Below, piece by piece: positions 10,385 to 20,011 of a stretch of 64,000 nt of DNA. The stretch covers positions 682,001 through 746,000 of the forward strand of contig NZ_RAQH01000001.1 of assembly GCF_003610695.1 (NCBI RefSeq), given 5' to 3'. Every line of letters begins with the position of its first letter. Position 1 is the first letter of the stretch. The position numbers were made by a program, and so were the translations under genes. Under the pieces are notes generated by a model, which saw nothing but the letters and a program-made list of their open reading frames with translations, ran no database searches and was not told where the DNA came from. The stretch comes from Epilithonimonas arachidiradicis (GTDB taxonomy: Bacteria > Bacteroidota > Bacteroidia > Flavobacteriales > Weeksellaceae).

Positions 10385-11473
10385 ATGAGTACATCCAAAA
10401 ACTTTAGCCGAAAAGATTTTCTCCAAACCTCAGCACTGGGAATGGCTGCGGTGTTTTTTGGTTCTTCATTTACAAGAGGATTTGATTTTTCTGAGAAGCC
10501 TTATTTCAATCTGAAGCCTATCGGACGGCAGTTGTCTCTGGACAGCTACTACATCTGGTGCAGCTCGCCCATCTGGGGAGATGATGGTAAGGTTCACCTT
10601 TTCTATTCCCGTTGGAAGAAGGAAAAAGGGATGGGCGGCTGGCTGAATGGCTCCGAGATTTGCCGTGCCGAGGCGGATTCGCCGTTTCATCCGTTCGAGC
10701 ATCAACAAGTGATTCTAAGTCCGAGAGGTGAAGGTTTTTGGGATGCTACGACTTGCCATAATCCATTGATCAAAAAAGTGGATGGCGAGTGGCTGTTGTT
10801 TTTTATGGGTAACTCTAATGGTAAAACCAATACGAAAAGGATTGGATTGGCAACTTCCAAAACGCTGGACGGCAACTGGACAAGACCTGACGAACCGCTG
10901 TTGCTTCCCGGCGAACCGGGCGCCTGGGACGACCATTGTACCACTAATCCTGCCTTCGTAAAAGGGAATGATGGTAAATACTGGCTGTTCTACAAATCCT
11001 GGAACACCCACGAGTATGAAACGCAAAAAGGCGCGGTGAGGGGCAACCGAAAATATGGATTAGCAAAATCGGATTCGCCAACCGGACCTTACGAAAAGGT
11101 TTCAGAACATCCCGTCATCGATTTTTCAGCTTTACCCAATAATGCACAACTGGAAGATGCTTTTGTTTGGGAACAAAATGGGAAGTTCCATTTGATAGCC
11201 CGTGATATGGGATTTTATAACCACGAATATGGTCTGCACCTCACTTCGAAAAATGGACTTAGCTGGACAAAACCAAAGATGGCCTATCTTGATATGAAGT
11301 CTTACATCACAGAACCAACGCCTCCCAAACATCTGAAACGATTTGGCAGACTGGAGCGCCCGATGCTTCTGATGAGCAAAGATGGTAAGAAGCCCCAGTT
11401 TTTATTCGGAGCCACGCAGGGTGGGGCGTTTGAGACTTCTACCACTTTTGTGTTTGAGATTCTGAATAAGTAG
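10385..11473 (+). CDS. Glycoside hydrolase-like protein, GH43/GH117-type five-bladed propeller
   Basis: It has 362 residues. The N-terminus (SRKDFLQTSALGMAAVFFGSS) resembles a Tat-type signal with RK instead of RR, followed by a hydrophobic core, so export is likely. The body has spaced propeller motifs seen in GH43, GH68 and GH117 relatives: HLFYSRWKK, WDATTCHNPLIKK, GAWDDHCTTNPAFVK, KYWLFYKSW and LEDAFVWEQNGKFHL. The acidic residues in WDATTCHNP, WDDHCTTNP and LEDAFVW are plausible active-site or ligand residues. The substrate is probably a glycan, and the exact activity is unknown. It is a single gene on the plus strand. Confidence 0.75.
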   Translation: MSTSKNFSRKDFLQTSALGMAAVFFGSSFTRGFDFSEKPYFNLKPIGRQLSLDSYYIWCSSPIWGDDGKVHLFYSRWKKEKGMGGWLNGSEICRAEADSPFHPFEHQQVILSPRGEGFWDATTCHNPLIKKVDGEWLLFFMGNSNGKTNTKRIGLATSKTLDGNWTRPDEPLLLPGEPGAWDDHCTTNPAFVKGNDGKYWLFYKSWNTHEYETQKGAVRGNRKYGLAKSDSPTGPYEKVSEHPVIDFSALPNNAQLEDAFVWEQNGKFHLIARDMGFYNHEYGLHLTSKNGLSWTKPKMAYLDMKSYITEPTPPKHLKRFGRLERPMLLMSKDGKKPQFLFGATQGGAFETSTTFVFEILNK

Positions 11474-11489
11474 TTTTAAAGCAAATACA

Positions 11490-11565
11490 AAATAGTACAT
11501 CATGAATTTTTGTGTGCTTTGTGATGTGCTTTGTGTCTTTGTGTTTAACCAAAATCACAAAAAAT
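11490..11565. repeat. Degenerate CTTTGTG-type repeat
   Basis: Between the glycoside hydrolase-like gene and the next gene, the block tttgtg/ctttgtg recurs about four times in around 45 nt (tttgtgtgctttgtgatgtg...). A related ctttgcg-rich stretch lies at 31850-31915. Such blocks seem to be common intergenic filler in Flavobacteriia. No function is evident. Confidence 0.4.
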
Positions 11566-11628
11566 TAATCAGCAGTCTGAAGTTTTATTAATATTTTTGC
11601 CCTTAAAACCAAGAAAACACATTTCCTG

Positions 11629-12978
11629 ATGGGTGGAAAATTACAATGGACGAATCTTAAAAACTTTCCCTGGCTGATTTTTTTTGTAGCAATCGTCATC
11701 TGGCTGGCTTTGGCTGGTGCTAACTACTATTACCAAAGCCAAGGCGGTTACACCGGGACAGGGATTTTGTTCCCGATTTCGGTTATCTATCCTAATCAGT
11801 TTTTGTGGAGTGGATTTGTGTTTGCGTTTTTGTTTTTGATTGTCGGGATTTTCGCTTTCCAATATTCTGAGAAACTGAATGTTTATCTCTTGTTTTTAAT
11901 TGCAATAGTTCTCGTTATTTTAGGTAATCTGAGTCAGGGGAACTTTGATATTGCTTTCCTGCAGCCGTTTTATCTGAAAGGCCGACAGTATTACACCGAT
12001 GCTCTTAACATTACCGACGGACAAATCTGGTTAAGGGATTTTGCGAAGAATCTGGAGCAGTTCCAGATGCACACCAAAACACATCCGCCATTTGTCACGC
12101 TTTTGCATTATTGGATTCTGAATATTTCTAATATCGAGACATTGGCAATTGTGTTTTTTGCGATTGGAAGTTTGTCCTTTCCATTGTTTTATAAGATTTT
12201 GGTGTACCTCGGTTTTGAGGAAACGAGAAGGAAATGGACTCTGCTTTTGTTGGCGGTAATTCCTTCTGTTAATATTTATCTCTTGGTATCGATTGATGCG
12301 TTGGTGTTGACGTCAACTTTGATTTTCCTGTTAGGATTTGCGAGAATTTTTCATCAGCATAAAATCGATTCTGTTTCATTTTTATTGATTTCTTCTGGAT
12401 TGATTCTGACCAATCTTTTGACATTTTCGGGATTATTTCTGTTTGCATTTCTTGGTTGTATCAGTTTCTATTTTGTAATCAAAGGAAAATGGAATTTCGT
12501 TTGGCTAAGTTTGATGACAGCTGCAGTTTTTGTTTTGACTTTTTCGATTATCTATGCAACAACAGGTTACGATCAATTAGATACATTTCTACTCGCGTCA
12601 GAATCCGAGAATCCGGATGGCTTCCGATTGTTTCATCAACCTTTTATCTACCTGATGACAAGACTGGAAGACATTGGCGAAATTTTTCTGTTTTTGTCTT
12701 TTGGATTCCTGGCGATATTTTTCTCAAAAAAATCAGGAACGGAAGTTTTTGACAACCGAAATATCAATATCCTGTTTTTCTCAGCGATCTCAGCAATCTC
12801 AGCAATGCTTTTGACAGGGGCTTACGGAACGGGCGAAACAGCAAGGGCTTGTTTGTTTTTGGTACCTTATTTTTTGATTTTGTTGAAGAATATTGGTTCA
12901 GAACAATTTAAAATCATGTTTTACCTCTGTCTTTTTCAAACGTTTGGAATGCAGATGATTGGGAATTTTTATTGGTAA
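11629..12978 (+). CDS. Polytopic membrane protein, GT-C glycosyltransferase-like
   Basis: It has 449 residues and about ten hydrophobic segments across its length. An extracytoplasmic loop after the second or third segment contains FQMHTKTHPPFVTLLHYW, which resembles the HPP loop of PMT/ArnT-type GT-C glycosyltransferases that use polyprenyl-phosphate sugars. If so, it would add a sugar on the periplasmic face. It starts a run of plus-strand surface-glycan genes. No specific sugar or acceptor can be named, and the family assignment rests on this loop and the topology. Confidence 0.6.
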   Translation: MGGKLQWTNLKNFPWLIFFVAIVIWLALAGANYYYQSQGGYTGTGILFPISVIYPNQFLWSGFVFAFLFLIVGIFAFQYSEKLNVYLLFLIAIVLVILGNLSQGNFDIAFLQPFYLKGRQYYTDALNITDGQIWLRDFAKNLEQFQMHTKTHPPFVTLLHYWILNISNIETLAIVFFAIGSLSFPLFYKILVYLGFEETRRKWTLLLLAVIPSVNIYLLVSIDALVLTSTLIFLLGFARIFHQHKIDSVSFLLISSGLILTNLLTFSGLFLFAFLGCISFYFVIKGKWNFVWLSLMTAAVFVLTFSIIYATTGYDQLDTFLLASESENPDGFRLFHQPFIYLMTRLEDIGEIFLFLSFGFLAIFFSKKSGTEVFDNRNINILFFSAISAISAMLLTGAYGTGETARACLFLVPYFLILLKNIGSEQFKIMFYLCLFQTFGMQMIGNFYW

Positions 12979-13005
12979 AGAGAATGTCTTTAATAACGCT
13001 TCTAC

Positions 13006-13037
13006 TTGATGTAATGTGTAAAATAAAATTATCTTTG
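13006..13037 (+). promoter_or_regulatory. Putative promoter for the EpsG-like gene
   Basis: TTG at 13006-13008 and TATCTTTG at 13030-13037 are separated by 21 nt, close to the Bacteroidetes consensus. The start codon at 13067 follows about 30 nt later. Confidence 0.5.
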
Positions 13038-13066
13038 TTAGATATAATTCCTCTTAACAGAATTTG

Positions 13067-14191
13067 ATGGCGTTCTTACATCCGGTATTTACGATTCTTT
13101 TTGTTTTTTTAGTTGTGTATAGCTTTTACGAAGTCTATGGCAACAAGAGTACGCCTAAGTTTCTGATTTGGCTGCTGGGAATTTACATGATCATCATTGT
13201 TGGATTCAGGCATTATGTTGGAGCAGATTATCCTGTATATATGGGAATGTATAATGAGTATTTTCCAACCATCAATTATTCTCAGCTTGTTGATAAAATG
13301 TTTTTTCGCGGAAGCAATCTTGATATAGAATGGCTATACGTGTTTCTGAATAAAATTGTCTATATCACGCGAGGCCCATTTTATTTTTTCACTTTAGTAA
13401 GTGCCATTATCACATTGGGCGGTAAACTTATATTTTTTTCCAAGAATTCTAAATATCCTGTTTTTGCGATTCTATTATTTTTGATACCGGCGTATTTTAT
13501 CGCTGATAGCGGGCATATGAGGCAGGCCTTGGGAATGACAGTCTGTGTGTTGTCTTTTAAATTTATCAAAGAGAGAAAGGTTTGGTGGTACTTGTTGTGT
13601 ATCTATTTAGCTTTCGGTTTTCACAAATCTGCAATAATATTTTTGCCGGCTTACTGGTTAGCGGTGATTCCAATGAACTCCAGCAGGATGTTCTACAGCA
13701 TATTGATTTGTATCATCCTTTCACCATTTCAGGTTTATAACCTTTTCTCAACTTTTCTGAACACATTGAATGTTCAGGATGTTTCAAACGGTTTCAACGG
13801 TTATGTCAACTATGAGGCAAAGTCTTCCAGTTTTATGGATGGACTGATACTGATGTACAGCTTTATTTTGATTAATTATGATAAAAAGGCGTGCGAGAAA
13901 ATATATTATTACGAGTATATGCGTAATATTCTGGTGTTCGGGGTATGTCTTTATTTTATAATGAGAAGTAATCCGGTGTTTTCGACAAGACTGGTAGGTC
14001 CTTATTTAGGATTTGCACCTCTGGTTATTACCAATGTGATTTTTTCAATTAATGCTAATGTAAAAAGAATGCTTCATCTGTTTTTTGTTTCATTTATGAT
14101 ATTTTATTATTTTGTTTTTGTGAAATATCAAGGCAATGCAGGACGTTTTACACCCGAAAAATACCAAAATATTCTCTGGCTCAATCAATAA
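13067..14191 (+). CDS. EpsG/Wzy-like polysaccharide polymerase
   Basis: It has 374 residues and about ten membrane segments. The short loop VGFRHYVGADYPVYMGMYNE after the second helix is the EpsG-family signature (R-x-x-x-G-x-D-Y-x-x-Y). Proteins of this group polymerise repeat units of exopolysaccharide or O-antigen at the periplasmic face of the inner membrane. ADSGHMRQALGMTVC in the middle is also typical. A TTG at 13064 immediately precedes the ATG; the ATG at 13067 is preferred. The next gene begins 2 nt after the stop, so the two are probably co-transcribed. Confidence 0.8.
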   Translation: MAFLHPVFTILFVFLVVYSFYEVYGNKSTPKFLIWLLGIYMIIIVGFRHYVGADYPVYMGMYNEYFPTINYSQLVDKMFFRGSNLDIEWLYVFLNKIVYITRGPFYFFTLVSAIITLGGKLIFFSKNSKYPVFAILLFLIPAYFIADSGHMRQALGMTVCVLSFKFIKERKVWWYLLCIYLAFGFHKSAIIFLPAYWLAVIPMNSSRMFYSILICIILSPFQVYNLFSTFLNTLNVQDVSNGFNGYVNYEAKSSSFMDGLILMYSFILINYDKKACEKIYYYEYMRNILVFGVCLYFIMRSNPVFSTRLVGPYLGFAPLVITNVIFSINANVKRMLHLFFVSFMIFYYFVFVKYQGNAGRFTPEKYQNILWLNQ

Positions 14192-14193
14192 TT

Positions 14194-15759
14194 ATGAATA
14201 ACAAAATCGTCCTTTTATTAATATTTATAATTCTTGGATTATTGATTTTTTTCAATATTCAGGTCGTAACAGATTTTGCAGGAAAATATATTTATCCCTT
14301 GGATGACACTTATATCCATCTTTCGATGGCGAAGAATTTTGCTGAATTTCAAACGTGGGGAATTACCCAATATGAGTTTTCTTCCACAACATCGTCTCCA
14401 CTTTTCACATTTTTATTAGCAATTTTAATTAAGGTTTTTGGAAATTGGGAATATCTACCACTGGTTGTCAATAGCGTAGCTGGCTTTGCATTAATATTGG
14501 TTTTTAATCGGTATCTGAAACAATTTTCTAAGGCAACCTATAGCGTTATTTTATTTTCTGTTGTTTTGCTGATGCCTTTGCACCTGATGATAATGACAGG
14601 AATGGAACATGTTTTCCATACGCTGGCGATGATTCTAGTTTTGCGTGGATTTCAAAAATATCTTGAGGATAAAACGCCGAGACATTTCTCCAATCTAGCT
14701 TTGCTCTCAATCATTGCGGTCGGTTTCCGGTATGAGAGTTTGTTTTTTGTTTTCTTCATCTGTGTTTATCTGTTTTTCATTAAGAAAGATTATGTTATCA
14801 GCATTGCATTGGGCCTTTTCGCCGTCACTCCGGTCGTAGTTTATGGATTGATTTCTATAGATAACGCCTCGTTTTTTCTGCCCAATTCTTTGATTCTGAA
14901 AGGAAATACTAACGATGGTATTGTAGGGTTTTTCACCAGAGTCGCAGGGAATGCTTACCGTGGAATTTCAGTTTTGATATTGATAATTATTCTGTCGATT
15001 CAGATTCTTCGAAACCCAAAAAATCAAAATCTCAAAATCTCTCAAACGCTACAACTTACCAAAAATGCTATTCCACTTGTTGTGTTTTGCGGGTTTATCG
15101 TTCATCTTTTATTTGCTAATTTTGGTTGGCTGATCCGGTATGAAGCTTATCTTGTGGTGATTGTCTTATTTGCAATAACGCCTTTTATTAATGAGGTTTT
15201 CAATAAAAATGCGACAAACAAAATTCTGAAATTCGGAACTGTTTTTCTTTTACTGGTTACATTGTATATGCGGTTTGGGACAATGCTGGAAAAACAGAAA
15301 GTTGCTTCTAAAAATATCTTTGACCAGCAGATTCAGCTGGCAGGTTTTCTCCATCAATATTATAGAAACTCGAAAGTTATTGCCAATGATATCGGGGCGA
15401 TTACTTATTTCAATAATATTCATCTTTTGGACACCTACGGTTTAGGAAGTATAGGAGTGGCGAAGCTCAGAAAAAGTGACCACGGAAAATTTACCGATAA
15501 CAAGGCTTTGCAACAATATGTTTATGATACGGCAAAAAACCAGAATTTTGATGTGGCTTTGGTTTTTGAAGAATGGGTAAAAATGCCGGATTATTTTTCA
15601 AAAGTCGGAACTTTAACTATTCCTGATAATTATATGGCTGGCGGAAAAACTGTTTCTTTTTATTCTGTACAGAAAGAGAATACCCAGAGACTTAGAAATC
15701 AGTTAATTCAATTTTCTAAACAAACACCAAAAGACGTTATCATAAAAATTGTAGATTAG
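14194..15759 (+). CDS. Polytopic membrane protein, GT-C glycosyltransferase-like
   Basis: It has 521 residues. After the first helix the loop YIYPLDDTYIHLSMAKNFAE carries adjacent Asp residues, which is the classic position of the catalytic acid in GT-C glycosyltransferases. About ten more hydrophobic segments follow, and then a C-terminal soluble part from about residue 380 (VIANDIGAITYFNNIHLLDTYG) that resembles the periplasmic domain of PMT-like membrane glycosyltransferases. It is probably an integral inner-membrane enzyme using a lipid-linked sugar. It is tightly packed between the EpsG-like gene and the arginase-fold gene. Confidence 0.6.
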   Translation: MNNKIVLLLIFIILGLLIFFNIQVVTDFAGKYIYPLDDTYIHLSMAKNFAEFQTWGITQYEFSSTTSSPLFTFLLAILIKVFGNWEYLPLVVNSVAGFALILVFNRYLKQFSKATYSVILFSVVLLMPLHLMIMTGMEHVFHTLAMILVLRGFQKYLEDKTPRHFSNLALLSIIAVGFRYESLFFVFFICVYLFFIKKDYVISIALGLFAVTPVVVYGLISIDNASFFLPNSLILKGNTNDGIVGFFTRVAGNAYRGISVLILIIILSIQILRNPKNQNLKISQTLQLTKNAIPLVVFCGFIVHLLFANFGWLIRYEAYLVVIVLFAITPFINEVFNKNATNKILKFGTVFLLLVTLYMRFGTMLEKQKVASKNIFDQQIQLAGFLHQYYRNSKVIANDIGAITYFNNIHLLDTYGLGSIGVAKLRKSDHGKFTDNKALQQYVYDTAKNQNFDVALVFEEWVKMPDYFSKVGTLTIPDNYMAGGKTVSFYSVQKENTQRLRNQLIQFSKQTPKDVIIKIVD

Positions 15760-15763
15760 AACT

Positions 15764-16834
15764 ATGGAATTCGAAGACTTTATTATTGCGCCCAGAAAAA
15801 TCCGAACCGAGAAATGGCAAATCGGAGACAGAATCACCAACGACATCAAAGAAGACAGCATCGTTCTGCTATTTGTATCAGATTACCGTGGTGCTGACGG
15901 CGAAGCGGAAAGTCAGGATTTTACAGGTGTACGAAAAGAATTTTATAAACTGTCTCAACTGGATTTTGAGATTCCGCTTGTAGATTTAGGAGATTTGGTT
16001 TCCGGAAGGACACCGCAGGATTCGCATTATATTCTGCAGGAAGTTTTGTCGGCTTGTCATTACAAAGGTGCGATTCCGGTGATTGTTGGCGGAAGTAATG
16101 ACTTCGCATTTTCACTTTTTTCTGCGCTCAATTTTCATCAACAAAATATCAATTATACCCAAATTAGCAACGTGGTGTCACTGAAGCAGCAGGACGAGAT
16201 CCACGAGTCTAATTTTCTGAGTAAAATCTTAGGTTCCAAAAATTTCTCTATCAAAAATTACCATCATCTGGGCTATCAGAAACATCTGAACGAAATGGAT
16301 TCTGTAAAGCTCATCAAAGAAGTTCAGTTTGATATAATCCGATTGGCAGAGATGATGAATTCTACAGAGAAAACTGAGCCTTACTTCCGGAAAGCAGATT
16401 TGGTAACGATTAACTGCGATGCGATTGAAAGTTTTGGTGAGGCTTTTTCTATGAATCCGCAAGTGAATGGACTTAACAGAAGGGAGATTTGTGCTTATAT
16501 GAAAGAAATTGGTTTGAGCGAAAGACTGAAATCTGTCGGGATTTTCAATTACAATATCTATTCGGATTCGCAGCTCAATCATCAGCTTTTAGCACAAATG
16601 ATCTGGTATCTAATTGAAGGAATTAATATCCAAAAATCTCATCCGAAGGAGAAATCTTACGAGACTTTTTATGTTTTGATTAATGACGAGCAATATGCTT
16701 TCAAAAGAGAGGTTTTCAGTAATCTCTGGTATTTTGGAGATGATGAGGATATCGATAATTGTATCCCTTGTTCACGTTCGGATTTTGATGAGGCTAAAAA
16801 AGGATTTTTAGGACCGAGATTTACCAGAAATTAA
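15764..16834 (+). CDS. Formimidoylglutamase/arginase-fold protein with degenerate active site
   Basis: It has 356 residues. The fold is recognisable from VIVGGSNDFAFSLF (residues 107-120) and VTINCDAIESF (around 217-222), which occupy the places of the arginase motifs GGDH and SxDxD. The Mn-binding His of the first motif, the DAHxD motif and the first Asp of the third are not seen. A metal-dependent ureohydrolase reaction therefore looks unlikely, and the protein may have a structural or regulatory role. I recall that Flavobacteriia carry such a gene beside topA and gldK; here it is 4 nt downstream of a GT-C-like gene, and a GT2 gene follows. Confidence 0.75.
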   Translation: MEFEDFIIAPRKIRTEKWQIGDRITNDIKEDSIVLLFVSDYRGADGEAESQDFTGVRKEFYKLSQLDFEIPLVDLGDLVSGRTPQDSHYILQEVLSACHYKGAIPVIVGGSNDFAFSLFSALNFHQQNINYTQISNVVSLKQQDEIHESNFLSKILGSKNFSIKNYHHLGYQKHLNEMDSVKLIKEVQFDIIRLAEMMNSTEKTEPYFRKADLVTINCDAIESFGEAFSMNPQVNGLNRREICAYMKEIGLSERLKSVGIFNYNIYSDSQLNHQLLAQMIWYLIEGINIQKSHPKEKSYETFYVLINDEQYAFKREVFSNLWYFGDDEDIDNCIPCSRSDFDEAKKGFLGPRFTRN

Positions 16835-16890
16835 ATATTTAATAATGCTGTATTAAAACTACTGTTCAAAAGAAGAAAGGTGCAAGAAGA

Positions 16891-16955
16891 AAAGCTCCGT
16901 AGGAGCGTAATGTTTTTAGAAAAAAGCAACAGGTAAAGCTCCAGAGGAGCTACAT
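16891..16955. repeat. Two copies of a GCTCC...GGAGC hairpin repeat
   Basis: AAAGCTCCGTAGGAGCGTAAT at 16891-16911 and AAAGCTCCAGAGGAGCTACAT at 16935-16955 are near copies, each able to form a short hairpin (GCTCC/GGAGC). They lie between the arginase-fold gene and the GT2 gene. This kind of repeat is frequent between genes in Bacteroidetes. Confidence 0.6.
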
Positions 16956-16963
16956 ATTTTGTA

Positions 16964-17971
16964 ATGTCTGAAAAATTAAATATCAAAGTTTCAATCATCG
17001 TTCCGGTTTATAATGTCGAATTATATCTGGAAAAATGCTTGTTGTCATTAGTCAACCAAACTTTAAAAGACATCGAAATTCTGGTGGTGAATGACGGAAG
17101 TAAAGACCAATCTCAACAAATCATCGAAAAATTCCAGCAAGAATATCCGGGTAGGATTTTTGGTTTCATAAAAGAAAACGGCGGACTCAGCGATGCGCGC
17201 AATTTCGGTATCGACAGAGCAAAAGGGGAATTTATCGGTTTTGTGGACAGCGACGATTATGTTTCGGAAACTATGTTTGAGGAAATGTATGACTTAGCTT
17301 TAAAACATCAGGCAGAAATGACGATTTGTAATCTTCAAAAGGTTGATGAAAATGGTAATGTCACTCAAAAACTGACGCAACTTCCAGGATTTCCGGAGAA
17401 AATTCTCTTGGAACAGAACCTTTCGGTTTTTTCTGACATCTCTTATTTCGCATGTAACAAATTATTTAAAAAGGAATTATTTCAAAATAAGAGGTTCAAA
17501 AAAGGCATTCATTTCGAAGATATTGAACTGATTCCACAGCTCTTGCTTCAGTGCAAGACTTTGGCTTTCACTCCGAATTATCATTATCAATATCTGGAAA
17601 GAAAAGATTCAATCAGTAAAAGTCATACAACAAAAGGTTTGGATATTCTGAGAGCTGTAGAAACGGTGAGCGAACGTTTTAAAAAAAGCCGGTTTGCCGA
17701 CCGACCAAAAGCTTTGAAGGATTTTCAGATTTTGGAAGGCGTTTATACTTTTTTGGCTTATTTGGCATTTGTAAAAAAAGAGGAGGATTTTTATCTGATG
17801 TCACAAAAATTGGATGATTTTGTAAAAATAAATGCTTTGAAGACTAAAGATATATTGCAATATAAGCGGTTTGGTAAGAATTATCTATTATCTTTGCCCT
17901 TGAGAAAAAAAATTTATTATATCCTTAGTCTTTTAAAGTTGAGGAGACTTGTCAGGAAATTAACCCGCTAA
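16964..17971 (+). CDS. Family 2 glycosyltransferase
   Basis: It has 335 residues. The GT-A fold starts at once with VSIIVPVYNVELYLEKCLLS. It continues with VVNDGSKDQS (nucleotide-sugar binding Asp), NGGLSDARNFGI and the DXD-type metal site FVDSDDYVS. FEDIELIPQLLLQC is the usual acidic motif before the acceptor region. It is cytoplasmic or membrane-associated and transfers a sugar from a nucleotide donor to the growing repeat unit; the donor is unknown. It is followed 25 nt later by the WecA-type gene. Confidence 0.92.
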   Translation: MSEKLNIKVSIIVPVYNVELYLEKCLLSLVNQTLKDIEILVVNDGSKDQSQQIIEKFQQEYPGRIFGFIKENGGLSDARNFGIDRAKGEFIGFVDSDDYVSETMFEEMYDLALKHQAEMTICNLQKVDENGNVTQKLTQLPGFPEKILLEQNLSVFSDISYFACNKLFKKELFQNKRFKKGIHFEDIELIPQLLLQCKTLAFTPNYHYQYLERKDSISKSHTTKGLDILRAVETVSERFKKSRFADRPKALKDFQILEGVYTFLAYLAFVKKEEDFYLMSQKLDDFVKINALKTKDILQYKRFGKNYLLSLPLRKKIYYILSLLKLRRLVRKLTR

Positions 17972-17996
17972 TAATACCATAAGCCAAAAACACTAA

Positions 17997-19106
17997 ATGA
18001 ATAATAATTTCGAAACTTTTTTAGAAAGCACCGGAATATCTTTCTTTTACTTTAAGCTAGTGCTTGGCTTTGTATTTTCGTTTCTTATTACTTATATCGC
18101 CATTCCTACGATTATAAAAATTTCCAGAAGAAAAAATCTGATGGATGAGCCCGGCGCAAGAAGTTCACACCTCAGGAAGATACCTAATCTTGGCGGAATC
18201 GCTATCTTTTTTTCATTAGGTGTCTGCGCGCCCATCTTTGCATACGAACTGTTTGACCGATACAAGTTCCTGTTCGCATCTTTTATTATCCTGTTTTTTG
18301 TAGGTGTGATGGATGATATTATGGTTTTGAGGGCTTATAAAAAATTATTGGCTCAAATATTAGTTTCCGCATTGATGGTAATCGGTTCCGATGTCCGCAT
18401 ACGTAGTCTTTTTGGCGTGTTTGGCATCTATGAGATCAATTATTATATCAGTATTGCCTTTAGTATTTTAACATTCATTATTTTAATTAATGCTTTTAAT
18501 CTGATCGACGGTATTGATGGACTGGCAGGGAGTTACACTATAGTAACCAGCGCTTTGTTTGGTGTCAGCTTTTTCAGGTTGGGCAGCCATAATGATCCGT
18601 TGGTGGTCCTTTGCTCGATTTTAATAGCAGCTTCTTTAGGTTTTCTGTTTTATAATTTATCGAATAAAAGAAGTACCAAGATTTTTATGGGAGATACCGG
18701 CTCTATGATATTGGGTTTTCTTCTTGCTTTTACAGGAATCTCTTTTATAGAAATTTTTATTGCAAAAAGAGATGAGGTTTTTTATCATTTGCAGTCAGCG
18801 CCAGTCATAGCTGTTGCAATCCTGATTTTACCAATCGTTGATACCTTAACAGTTATTATAACAAGGATTTATCATAAAAAATCGGTGTTGTCTCCGGATA
18901 AAAATCACATTCATCATAAATTGTTGAATTTAGGTTTAACCCATAGAAGATCAACAGCTTATATTATAGCTTATTATTTATTAATCATAGTCGCAGCCTA
19001 TTTTTTCAGGCATTTGAGCGTTAATCAGCTATTAGTTCTTATAATGGTTCTTGGATTTTTTGGCGCTTATTTGCCGATATTTTTATTGCGATTCAAAAAA
19101 GATTAA
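17997..19106 (+). CDS. MraY/WecA-family polyprenyl-phosphate sugar-1-phosphate transferase
   Basis: It has 369 residues and about ten membrane helices. Family motifs appear in order: DEPGARSSHLRKIPNLGG, VGVMDDIMVL (the Asp pair near residue 105), INAFNLIDGIDGLAGS, FMGDTGSMILGF and the cytoplasmic DKNHIHHKLLNLGL. It starts glycan synthesis by placing a sugar-1-phosphate, commonly GlcNAc-1-P, on undecaprenyl phosphate in the inner membrane. The WecA-like HIHH loop and the surrounding polysaccharide genes argue for WecA/TagO-type function rather than MraY. Confidence 0.92.
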   Translation: MNNNFETFLESTGISFFYFKLVLGFVFSFLITYIAIPTIIKISRRKNLMDEPGARSSHLRKIPNLGGIAIFFSLGVCAPIFAYELFDRYKFLFASFIILFFVGVMDDIMVLRAYKKLLAQILVSALMVIGSDVRIRSLFGVFGIYEINYYISIAFSILTFIILINAFNLIDGIDGLAGSYTIVTSALFGVSFFRLGSHNDPLVVLCSILIAASLGFLFYNLSNKRSTKIFMGDTGSMILGFLLAFTGISFIEIFIAKRDEVFYHLQSAPVIAVAILILPIVDTLTVIITRIYHKKSVLSPDKNHIHHKLLNLGLTHRRSTAYIIAYYLLIIVAAYFFRHLSVNQLLVLIMVLGFFGAYLPIFLLRFKKD

Positions 19107-19135
19107 AATTATTATATTTTTGTAAAAAACTATTG

Positions 19136-20011
19136 ATGACAAAACGTTATTTTTTTAATATATTTTTTTTACTCATTCTTGTTGGGGTAAGTTCATCTTG
19201 TATTTCTAAAAAAGATGTTCGTTATCTGCAACCCAGCGAAAGCCTTACAATAAATGAGGAAGGCTTAGTCCCTTATAATGTCCCGGAATACAGAGTAACA
19301 AAAGGTGATATTTTAAGCCTCAATGTAGTGACAACTCCGAAAGGAGATGCAGCTCAATTTTATTCTTCACTCAACTCTTCCAATACGGGTTCTAATAGTC
19401 AGGCAATGAGTAACAATGCCAACCAAATGGGGAACAATCAGATGAATAGTGGCTCAGGAGGTAATGCAACCTTTTATTTTAATGGGCTGAAAGTTGATTC
19501 GAAAGGAGATGTTAATATCTTTGGCATTGGTTACATCAAAGCAGAGGGTAGGACACTTGAGGATATGACAAAAGAGATCCAGGAAAAAGTTAACGAAAAT
19601 TTTTTGCAAGGGAAATCGGAAGTTAGACTAAACTTAGATGGAATCCGGTATTACATCTTGGGTGACATGGAAAATGTCGCTATAACAGGCGAAAAAACGG
19701 CATATGTTACTCAGCTCAATATTATGCAGGCGCTAGCGATGAATGGCGGGCTCAACAGAACCGTTGACCGTAAAAACATAATGATCCATAGAAAGTATCC
19801 GGAAGGTATAAAAACAGCAAGGCTGGATCTTACAAGAGAAGATGCTATGAATTCTCCTTACTACTGGTTGCAGAATGGTGATATTATTTATCTCAATACG
19901 AATAGTAAGATTATCAATGGATTCGGAAAAGAACCTGTTCAGACTTTGACGACTGGCGTCTCTGTTCTTACAACAGTAATGTCTATTTATTTAATTCTTA
20001 CTAGACTATAA
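19136..20011 (+). CDS. Wza-like polysaccharide export lipoprotein
   Basis: It has 291 residues. The signal peptide ends in a lipobox with Cys22 (LILVGVSSSC). The region starting VPEYRVTKGDILSLNVV is the Poly_export domain, followed by SLBB-like sections (YYILGDMENVAITG). It probably forms the outer-membrane export channel for the polysaccharide. A Ser/Asn-rich insertion lies around residues 80-110, and the C-terminus ends in a hydrophobic helix that may span the outer membrane. A TTG at 19133 precedes the ATG by one codon. The stop overlaps the next gene's start (TAATG). Confidence 0.9.
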   Translation: MTKRYFFNIFFLLILVGVSSSCISKKDVRYLQPSESLTINEEGLVPYNVPEYRVTKGDILSLNVVTTPKGDAAQFYSSLNSSNTGSNSQAMSNNANQMGNNQMNSGSGGNATFYFNGLKVDSKGDVNIFGIGYIKAEGRTLEDMTKEIQEKVNENFLQGKSEVRLNLDGIRYYILGDMENVAITGEKTAYVTQLNIMQALAMNGGLNRTVDRKNIMIHRKYPEGIKTARLDLTREDAMNSPYYWLQNGDIIYLNTNSKIINGFGKEPVQTLTTGVSVLTTVMSIYLILTRL

